Origin: CAVPGH01 sp046726955
GTDB lineage: Bacteria > Acidobacteriota > Vicinamibacteria > Fen-336
Assembly (NCBI GenBank): GCA_046726955.1
Contig: JBKPBQ010000075.1
Span: 1 to 11,696, forward strand
Direction: 5' to 3'
DNA length: 11,696 bases
Part shown: in pieces, positions 6,104 through 11,696 of the stretch
How positions within the stretch are numbered: the first letter of the stretch is position 1
Layout of the letters: every line of letters begins with the position of its first letter
Notes under the pieces: generated by a model
Databases searched by the model: none
What the model was told of the DNA's origin: nothing
The model's input: only the letters and a program-made list of their open reading frames with translations
Position numbers and translations under genes: made by a program

Positions 6104-7420
6104 TTAGCATCCGACTCCTTTCCGCTTCCGTCGACGGCACGCGCGGGAGTAGACGCTCGTCACTTCCAGGATCTTGCGGTGGATCAAGTCCCGGGGGACG
6201 GCCTTCCCGCCTTCCGCGCGCAGCGACGCGGCCGGACCGGGCAGGTATTGGCTGAGCAGGGGACCGGGGATCGGCTCGCGGCCGAGGTTGTCGAGGAGCC
6301 GCGCGAGCGCCGCCTCGACCTCGGGCCGCGGCCAGTAGTAGCGGACGCGATCGCTCAGGCTGAAGGCACGAGCGAGGCGCTTCTGCTCGTCGTCTCCCGA
6401 GTAGTAGCGCTGCCAGCTCCCCGGATGCGCGAGCATGACGCGCTCCAGGACGTCGCGGATTTCCGACAGCGCGAAGCCGCGGCGCCGGCCGAGCAGCTCC
6501 TGCTCGATCGCGGCGAGTGCGAAAACGGCCTCGCGGAACGCGAAGGTGAGGCCGGGACCGACCTTGAGGATCGCGAAGTGGTCCTCCACGAGCGCGGCCA
6601 GCGCCTCTTCCGTCTGGTAGTCCGTCGAGTGCGCCTCGTAGACGACGTCGCCGTGGCCGCGGATGAGCTCGCGGAGGGCTCCCGTTCGCGAGCGGTCGTA
6701 GTCGAAGACGACCGTGTCCCCGAACTCCACGCCCGGCTGGACCACGAGGGCGATCACGCGCTCCCAGGCGGCGCCGAGGCCGCGTGCGGCGAAGGCCTCG
6801 CGGGCGAGCGAGAGCGTCCGCTCCGCGTCCTCGCGACGCGTCACCTCCAGGTGATCGGCCACGTCCTGCTCGCCGCCTGGGACCGGCACTTCGGTGCCGA
6901 TCACGTATAGCGGAGGGGCAGTGCCCGAAGGCAGCGTTGCGTGCGCCGCCTCGGCGACGGCGAGGAGATCGGCGGCGCGCTCGGTGGCCGTCGCGTCCGC
7001 GAGCGGCCCCGGCGGATCGTCCGCACAGCGCATGCTCGTGTCGAGGTGGATCTTGGTGAAGCCGGCGAGGACGTAGAGGCGGACCATCTCCCGCGCCTTC
7101 TCGAGGGCGCTTCGCGCGGGCTCATGTGCGAAAGGAAAGGGCCCGAGGTGGTCGCCGCCGAGCACGACGCGCTCGAACGGAAAACGCACGCCCTCGGCCA
7201 GTCCTCGTGCGAAAGCGACGAAGCCGGCGGGCTTCATCCCCGTGTAGCCGCCCTCGCCGTTGACCTGGTTCGACGTCGCCTCGATCAGCACGACGTCGTC
7301 GTCGGAGGCGGCCTGGAGCATTGCCGTCTCGAGGACGTAGCGGTTGGCCGAGCAGATCGAAGCGATGCCGAGCGGCTCGCCGCGCTTCTGGGTGCGGACC
7401 AGCTCCAGGAGAGCGCTCAC
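6104..7420 (-). CDS. GatZ/KbaZ-family protein (PF08013): tagatose-bisphosphate aldolase subunit or tagatose-6-phosphate 4-epimerase
   Basis: The protein has 438 residues, close to the roughly 420 of E. coli GatZ/KbaZ. The family signature runs along its whole length: IEATSNQVNGEGGYTGM (46-62), GGDHLGP (88-94), KIHLDTSM (123-130), YVIGTEVPVPGG (172-183), VVQPGVEF (226-233), YEAHSTDYQT (261-270), KVGPGLTFAFREA (286-298) and WQRYYSGD (336-343). In enterobacteria these proteins support the catalytic GatY/KbaY aldolase. Some stand-alone PF08013 enzymes, described in Agrobacterium galactitol/altritol catabolism, instead epimerise tagatose 6-phosphate to fructose 6-phosphate. No GatY/KbaY is seen here, so the epimerase role is attractive. 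The start is GTG at 7420, overlapping the upstream stop by 4 nt (GTGA), with no clear ribosome site, so translation is coupled. The C-terminus ends in an odd basic tail (RACRRRKRKG). Confidence 0.92.
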   Translation of the reverse strand: MSALLELVRTQKRGEPLGIASICSANRYVLETAMLQAASDDDVVLIEATSNQVNGEGGYTGMKPAGFVAFARGLAEGVRFPFERVVLGGDHLGPFPFAHEPARSALEKAREMVRLYVLAGFTKIHLDTSMRCADDPPGPLADATATERAADLLAVAEAAHATLPSGTAPPLYVIGTEVPVPGGEQDVADHLEVTRREDAERTLSLAREAFAARGLGAAWERVIALVVQPGVEFGDTVVFDYDRSRTGALRELIRGHGDVVYEAHSTDYQTEEALAALVEDHFAILKVGPGLTFAFREAVFALAAIEQELLGRRRGFALSEIRDVLERVMLAHPGSWQRYYSGDDEQKRLARAFSLSDRVRYYWPRPEVEAALARLLDNLGREPIPGPLLSQYLPGPAASLRAEGGKAVPRDLIHRKILEVTSVYSRACRRRKRKGVGC

Positions 7421-8466
7421 CGGAGCCACCGGTCGCGGTTCTCGGCCACGAACACGTCGTCCGCGAGGTGCGGGTAGGCGCGGATCACGCGATCGATCTC
7501 TTCCGCCTGGCCGGGCGAGAGGTCCTCGTTCGGGTCGAGGCACCAGCGGCCGGCGAGCAGCCCCTGACGCCGCAGGACCTCGTGGATGCCCGCGATGCAG
7601 CCGTGGAACGCGTTCCTCGTGTCGAAGAACGCGGTGTTGGCGTCGGTGAGCTGGTGGCCCTGGGCGAGGAGATGCTGCGCGCCGTCGCCGTTGTGCGTCC
7701 GGCAGGCCTTGACCGCCTCGAGAAGGAGGACCGCCTGGCGCGTCCACACCGCCCACTGGCCGAGGAGACCGCCAACAATACGAACCGGGGATCCGCTCGC
7801 GCCCACCGGGAAATCGGCCAGGAGGTCGAAGACGATCGCGTCGTCGTTGCCGGTATAGAGCGCGACGTCGCCGGCGCGGCCGCTGTCCGCGACGGCCCGC
7901 ACGACCTCGAGCGTCTGGTAGCGGTTGAAGGGCGCGATCTTGATCGCAACCACGCCGTCGATCTCGAGGAATCCGCGCCAGAAGGCGTAGTCGAGGAGGC
8001 GGCCGCCCACCGCGGGCTGCAGGTAGAAGCCGAAGACCCGGACTACCTCGGCCACACGGCGGCAGTGATCGAGGAGCTCGGCCGTCGTCGCCTCGCGCAA
8101 GGCGCCCAGGCTCAGGAGGCCCGCGTCGTAGCCGAGGTCGCGGGCGAGCGCCGCCTCGCCGAGCGCCTGGGCCGTCGGGCCGCACACGCCGGCCACCTTG
8201 ACGAGCCGGCGCCCGGTGGCTGCCTCGTGCGCGCGGACGGTGTCGCGGGCGAGCGTCAGCACTGGCCGCAGGAGGCCCTTCTCGCGAATCGCGAACTGCG
8301 TCGTGTGCACGCCGACGGCGACGCCGCCGGCGCCGGCGTCGCAGTAGTAGCGCGTGAGCGCCCTCTGCCGGCGCTCGTCGAGCGTGCGCTCCGCGGTGAG
8401 CGCCAGCGGGTGCGCGGGGATCACCAGGCCCGAGCGGAGAGCGGCCGCGGTCTCAGAACTGCCCAT
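7417..8466 (-). CDS. class I aldolase of the DapA/NanA (dihydrodipicolinate synthase-like) superfamily
   Basis: This 349-residue protein is longer than DapA (about 290). Schiff-base chemistry is supported by Lys176 in VVAIKIAPF and Tyr148 in FGFYLQP. Their spacing of 28 equals that of the E. coli DapA pair Tyr133/Lys161. GVHTTQF (52-58) stands where DapA has its GTTGE loop, and LYTGNDDAIV (203-212) matches the conserved late-barrel GND segment. The position equivalent to DapA Arg138, five residues after the Tyr, is Val153. A lysine-biosynthesis DapA is therefore unlikely, and a sugar-acid or keto-acid aldolase/dehydratase is more probable. The ATG at 8466 follows GAGAGG by 4 nt. The gene overlaps the upstream epimerase gene by 14 nt and the downstream PF08013 gene by 4 nt, which places it in the same pathway. 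The substrate is unknown. Confidence 0.88.
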   Translation of the reverse strand: MGSSETAAALRSGLVIPAHPLALTAERTLDERRQRALTRYYCDAGAGGVAVGVHTTQFAIREKGLLRPVLTLARDTVRAHEAATGRRLVKVAGVCGPTAQALGEAALARDLGYDAGLLSLGALREATTAELLDHCRRVAEVVRVFGFYLQPAVGGRLLDYAFWRGFLEIDGVVAIKIAPFNRYQTLEVVRAVADSGRAGDVALYTGNDDAIVFDLLADFPVGASGSPVRIVGGLLGQWAVWTRQAVLLLEAVKACRTHNGDGAQHLLAQGHQLTDANTAFFDTRNAFHGCIAGIHEVLRRQGLLAGRWCLDPNEDLSPGQAEEIDRVIRAYPHLADDVFVAENRDRWLR

Positions 8467-9529
8467 CGGACCTCTCGTACTTCGTAGGCTTGCCCAGCGA
8501 CCGCCCGCCGCTCTCCACCCAGTGCGCCGTCCAGTCGGACAGGCGGTCGAGGGCGACTGACGGCGGGCCCAGGAGCGACCGGCAGAGCGAGGAGTTGCCG
8601 AGGAGCGCCATCGGACCCTCGCTTCCCGCGAGCCGCGGCTCGCGTCCGAACCGCCGGCCGAAGGCCTCGGCGCTCGCGCGCACGGAGGCGATCTCCGGCC
8701 CCGTCACGTTCAGTACGCGCGGCGGCGACTGGGTGAGGGCGAGGCAGCGCAGCGCGTACGAGCTCGCGTCGCCCTGCCAGATCACGTTGACGTGGCCGAC
8801 GGTGAGATCGATGGGCTCGTCGCCGAAGACCTTCCGGGCGATGTCCGCGAGGACACCGTAGCGGAGGTCCACTGCGTAGAAGAGCCGGAAGGCGAGGGCG
8901 CGCGTGCCCCGCTCGCGCGAGTAGTGCTCGAAGACGCGCTCGCGTCCGAGACAGCTCTGCGCGTACTCGCCCACGGGGTCCGGAAGGTCCGTCTCGCGCG
9001 AGCCCCCGGTCTCCGGAGGAACGAGCGGATAGACGTTGCCCGTGGAGAAGACGACGATGCGCGACGTGGAGAAGCGCTGCGCCACGTTCGCGGGGACGAC
9101 GGTGTTGAGCGCCCACGTGAGGTCGGGCCGCCCGGAGGCCCCGAACTTCATCCCCGCCAGGAACAGCACGTTGTCGAAAGCGGGGATGCTGGCGACCGCC
9201 GTGGCGTCGAGGAGGTCGCAGGGCAGGACCTCGACGCCCCACTCCTCGAGCGCCCGGGCCGCCGCGGCATCGCCGAACCTCGAGACCGCAGCCACGCGCC
9301 GCCGCGGGCGGCCGACGTCGGCGGCATCGGCGGCGCGCCGAACGAGCCGGGCGAGCGACGGTCCCATCTTTCCGCCTGCGCCGAGGACGGCGACGTCGCC
9401 GGGGAGCCGCTGCAGGCACTCGACGTCGGCGGGGGAGGGACGCGATAGCAGCTCCTCGAGCTGCTCTTCGCTCTCCACGGCGGAAGGCAGCGGCGCCGTC
9501 CCCAACCCCGCGGCCGTGGGCTCGGTCAT
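8453..9529 (-). CDS. NAD-dependent epimerase/dehydratase (extended SDR-like Rossmann protein)
   Basis: The protein has 358 residues. After a 47-residue N-terminal extension (EEQLEELLSRPSPADV within it), the nucleotide-binding loop VLGAGGKMG lies at 48-56. The rest follows an extended SDR: CDLLD (104-108), VLFLAGMKFG (121-130), IVVFSTGNVYP (158-168), EYAQSC (188-193) and a sugar-binding-type C-terminal half with VNVIWQGD (247-254). The catalytic Tyr189 is present, but the Lys of YxxxK is Cys193, so oxidoreductase activity is uncertain. It may be a dehydrogenase, epimerase or dehydratase acting on a sugar or sugar acid. It is the first gene of the four-gene set, 34 nt beyond the receptor's terminator. 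No strong ribosome site or promoter precedes the ATG at 9529. It probably acts with the aldolase, whose start overlaps its end by 14 nt. Confidence 0.87.
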   Translation of the reverse strand: MTEPTAAGLGTAPLPSAVESEEQLEELLSRPSPADVECLQRLPGDVAVLGAGGKMGPSLARLVRRAADAADVGRPRRRVAAVSRFGDAAAARALEEWGVEVLPCDLLDATAVASIPAFDNVLFLAGMKFGASGRPDLTWALNTVVPANVAQRFSTSRIVVFSTGNVYPLVPPETGGSRETDLPDPVGEYAQSCLGRERVFEHYSRERGTRALAFRLFYAVDLRYGVLADIARKVFGDEPIDLTVGHVNVIWQGDASSYALRCLALTQSPPRVLNVTGPEIASVRASAEAFGRRFGREPRLAGSEGPMALLGNSSLCRSLLGPPSVALDRLSDWTAHWVESGGRSLGKPTKYERSDGQF

Positions 9530-9562
9530 GACGCGATCAGCTCTCGACGGTGGCAGCGCCGG

Positions 9563-9602
9563 AAAAGAAAAAGGCGCGTGGCCCGCGGAGGGGCCACGCG
9601 CC
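9563..9602 (-). terminator. intrinsic terminator of the TonB-dependent receptor gene
   Basis: A perfect 12-bp stem (9573-9584 paired with 9591-9602, half GGCGCGTGGCCC) encloses a 6-nt loop (9585-9590). In the leftward direction it is followed at once by TTTTTCTTTT. It starts 11 nt after the receptor stop codon at 9614-9616. There is no T-run on the other side, so it works only for leftward transcription. It stands between the receptor and the enzyme genes and may set their expression ratio through partial read-through. Confidence 0.93.
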
Positions 9603-9613
9603 GCAAATGCCGT

Positions 9614-11696
9614 CTAGAACGTCGCCCGTAAGCCTATGCGGAAGACTCTCCCCACGGCGAATCCTTCTATGTTGTTGATCGTGTCGCCGCCCAGCACGGC
9701 TGTCGACCCGTTGTTGGGATCTCCGTCTACGAGCCAGCTGTCGAGCTGGGCGAACCCGCTGTCCTGGCCGTATCCCGGGAAGAACTGCGGGTGGTTGAAG
9801 GCGTTGTCGAGGAGAGCCGTGAGCTGAAGCTTGAAGCGCTGCTGCGTGACGATGTCCTTGTAGAAGGCGAAGTTCACGACCCAGGTGCCCGGTCCGAGCA
9901 GGCTGCCCTTCTTGGCGTTGCCGAGCTGTCCGGGGGCGGGGAGGGCGTAGGCGGCCTGGTTGAACCACTGGTCGCGCGTGTGGCCGACGTTCGGATCGCT
10001 GATCTGGTCGGGCCGCCAGGCGCAGCAGAAGGCGTTGCCCAGGCCGTCGAGCGGCTTGCCCGTGTTCCAGGGCGTCGTGGTGTAGAAGCTCGTGAAGAAC
10101 GGCGTCAGGTGATTGCCGCTGCGGGCCTGGACGAGCGTCGACACGGTCCAGCCCCCGAAGAGCGCGTTCGCCCAGCCCGGCATGTTCGCGCCGTGCTTGC
10201 GTCCCCGGCCCACCGGGATGTCCCACGTCGCGTTCGCCACGAGCCGATGCGTCACCACGTTCGGGTCGGGGCCGCGATCCTTCTCGATGTCGTAGGGGTC
10301 GAACTGCACGACGCCCACGCTGCTGTTGCCGGTGTCCGGAGCGTTGCTGTCCGAGTGGGAGAGCGTGTAGGCGATGTTGAAGGCGAGGCCGTTGCGGAAG
10401 CGGCGCAGCAGCTCGATCGGCCCGGCGTGGAACTGTCCGGATCCCGTGTTCTGGACGTAGTCCATGAAGGTGCCGTAGAGCGGGAAGGGCATCTTGTCGA
10501 AGTCGTCGGGCAGGATGATCGTGTTCGTGCTCGCGGGCGCGGTGTTGAAGTCGCGGTCCACGAGGAGCTTCCGGCTCGTGGATCCGATGTAGCTCAGCCG
10601 GATCCCCATGCCGCCCGGCAGCTCGCGCTCGAGCGTCGCGTTGTACTGGTAGACGTCGGGGAGCTGCAGGTTCGGGTCGATGCCTTGATTGCCGAAGTCG
10701 GCGAGGTCGACGCCACCCACGCCCGTCGTGAAGCCGTTCTTGAGCGTGACGTTGCCGGTCCGGATGTTGAAGTAGCGGAACATGTTGGAGGCGAGGCTGT
10801 CGCGCACCCCCTGAACCGCCGCCGTCGGGTGGAAGATCCCGAAGCCGCCGCGCAATACGGTCTTGTCGCTCCCGCCCAGCCGCCACGAGAAGCCCACGCG
10901 CGGGCTGAAGTTGTTCTTGTCCGTGTTGACGAGCGTGTCGGGAATGCCGACCTGGGAGGCGATCTCCGTCCGGTTGAGCGCGATCACACCAGGGGGCAAG
11001 AGCGCCGCGACTTCCTGGCTCGGCACCACGTGGTGGCCGCCGTCGAACGGCTGGAAGCTGCCGAGGATGCCGCTCTTCTCGTGCCACGCTCCGACCACCT
11101 CGTAGCGCAGGCCGAGGAACACCGTGAAATCGCGGTTGACCCTCCAGTCGTCCTGCGCGAACACCGCGAAGTCGTCGGAATGGCCGTCGAGCGGGCCGCG
11201 GTTCGTGATCCGGTCCCCGACGCTGATGGGCAGGCCGAGCAGGAAGTCCGCGAAGGCGTTCCCCGTCTTGCTGCCGTTGAAGCGGTAGCGCCCGCGGACG
11301 TCGACGCCGCGGCCGCGGCCGTCCACCGCCGAATTGCGGTTCCAGAGCCCGCCCGCCTTGAACGAGTGAGCGCCCATCACCCACGTGAGGTTGTCGCTCA
11401 GCGAGAACGCGTTCTGCTTGGTGGTGCGGTCCGCGTTGAAGCCGCCGTCGTTGAGGTTGATGGGCCGCGCCGTGGAGGAGCCGCCCTGGAACTCGAAGCG
11501 GGGAATGCCCACGCGGTCCGGACCCACGCTGGGTGCCGTCTCGAGGCCGAGTGCGGCGTTGACCTGCTGCACGTTGTAGGTGCTCTGACGCTTCAAGTCA
11601 TCGTAGTTGTAGCCGCCGCGGAACTCGTTGACTACGGTGCTCGAGAAGATCTTCGTCCAGCCCCCTACGACGCTGTAGGTGGTGAGCGTGCGGTCC
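9614..11696 (-). CDS. Oar-like TonB-dependent outer-membrane receptor (N-terminus beyond window)
   Basis: The frame runs from the right edge to a TAG at 9614-9616, giving 693 visible residues without a start. The part seen is an outer-membrane beta-barrel with many alternating aromatic strands: DNLTWVMGAHSFKAGG, GNAFADFLLGLP, FAVFAQDDWRVN and LRYEVVGAWHEK. Later come FSPRVGFSWRLGG and LTALLDNAFNHPQFFPGY. It ends in Phe (FRIGLRATF), the usual barrel-assembly signal. This pattern matches the large Oar-like receptors with a carboxypeptidase-regulatory-like N-terminal domain that are common in Acidobacteriota. The signal peptide, that domain and the plug must lie to the right, roughly 300-500 residues by comparison with usual lengths. 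Such receptors import bulky ligands across the outer membrane using TonB energy. Its position before sugar-pathway genes suggests an oligosaccharide or glycoconjugate ligand, which is inference. Confidence 0.92.
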   Translation of the reverse strand, partial: DRTLTTYSVVGGWTKIFSSTVVNEFRGGYNYDDLKRQSTYNVQQVNAALGLETAPSVGPDRVGIPRFEFQGGSSTARPINLNDGGFNADRTTKQNAFSLSDNLTWVMGAHSFKAGGLWNRNSAVDGRGRGVDVRGRYRFNGSKTGNAFADFLLGLPISVGDRITNRGPLDGHSDDFAVFAQDDWRVNRDFTVFLGLRYEVVGAWHEKSGILGSFQPFDGGHHVVPSQEVAALLPPGVIALNRTEIASQVGIPDTLVNTDKNNFSPRVGFSWRLGGSDKTVLRGGFGIFHPTAAVQGVRDSLASNMFRYFNIRTGNVTLKNGFTTGVGGVDLADFGNQGIDPNLQLPDVYQYNATLERELPGGMGIRLSYIGSTSRKLLVDRDFNTAPASTNTIILPDDFDKMPFPLYGTFMDYVQNTGSGQFHAGPIELLRRFRNGLAFNIAYTLSHSDSNAPDTGNSSVGVVQFDPYDIEKDRGPDPNVVTHRLVANATWDIPVGRGRKHGANMPGWANALFGGWTVSTLVQARSGNHLTPFFTSFYTTTPWNTGKPLDGLGNAFCCAWRPDQISDPNVGHTRDQWFNQAAYALPAPGQLGNAKKGSLLGPGTWVVNFAFYKDIVTQQRFKLQLTALLDNAFNHPQFFPGYGQDSGFAQLDSWLVDGDPNNGSTAVLGGDTINNIEGFAVGRVFRIGLRATF

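Noticed and set aside
4627..6255. 542-codon + strand open frame spanning the DoxX-like gene and the DeoR-type gene
   Set aside because: Out of frame with the DoxX-like gene and antisense to the repressor; Arg-rich without domains.
5600..6910. 436-codon + strand open frame
   Set aside because: Antisense to the repressor and PF08013 genes, both of which have strong motif support.
7421..8185. N-terminal extension of the PF08013 frame up to 8185
   Set aside because: This open stretch overlaps the aldolase gene in another frame and is Arg/Pro/Gly-rich; family similarity begins at the GTG of 7420.
7321..8487. 388-codon + strand open frame
   Set aside because: Antisense to the aldolase gene; no domain signal.
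8421..9419. 332-codon minus-strand open frame
   Set aside because: Shifted frame within the epimerase gene; almost all Arg/Ala/Pro, a GC artefact.
9537..11384. 615-codon minus-strand open frame
   Set aside because: Shifted frame inside the TonB-dependent receptor; Arg/Gln/Pro-rich and it would read through the terminator hairpin.

Overview
This is a GC-rich, gene-dense window, and almost every gene reads leftward (minus strand). It looks like a Gram-negative soil-type bacterium. The best hint is the large outer-membrane receptor at the right edge. Its barrel resembles the Oar-like TonB-dependent receptors with a carboxypeptidase-regulatory-type N-terminus that are expanded in Acidobacteriota, so an acidobacterial (Vicinamibacteria-like) genome is my first guess. 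Gemmatimonadota or myxobacteria are not excluded. Because the DNA is so GC-rich, the opposite strand carries many long but false open frames. I found no tRNA, rRNA, CRISPR, IS element or phage gene.

Right block (11696 to 5269, minus strand): the C-terminal two thirds of an Oar-like TonB-dependent receptor ends in a very clear intrinsic terminator. After it comes a compact four-gene set: a Rossmann-fold NAD-dependent epimerase/dehydratase, a class I aldolase of the DapA/NanA superfamily, a GatZ/KbaZ (PF08013) protein, and a DeoR/AgaR-type repressor. The junctions are -14, -4 and +1 nt, so the four are almost certainly one transcript with coupled translation. Together with the receptor it reads as a carbohydrate or sugar-acid utilisation locus. 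No PF01116 catalytic partner (GatY/KbaY) is visible. The PF08013 protein may therefore act alone as a ketose-6-phosphate 4-epimerase.

Middle (4370 to 5272): a plus-strand eight-helix DoxX-like membrane protein built from an internal duplication. Its start codon lies only 7 nt after a TATAAA box, so its mRNA may be leaderless. Its stop codon overlaps the stop of the DeoR-type gene in a shared CTAG. The 150-bp divergent intergenic region holds a perfect 20-bp palindrome that is a strong operator candidate.

Left block (4369 to 1, minus strand): a four-gene operon with a secreted PF00756-type esterase, a membrane-embedded M48 zinc metalloprotease, a YbaK/ProX-type aminoacyl-tRNA deacylase, and an unusual two-domain protein. 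The last fuses an alpha/beta hydrolase to a metallophosphoesterase-like domain and runs off the left edge. Gaps are 5, 2 and 36 nt.

No stretch over 300 bases lacks a gene. The longest gaps are 4370-4519 and 9530-9613, and both contain regulatory signals. I did not find a clearly new defence or mobile system. The points most worth following are the PF08013/aldolase/epimerase pathway, the hydrolase-phosphoesterase fusion and the palindromic operator.
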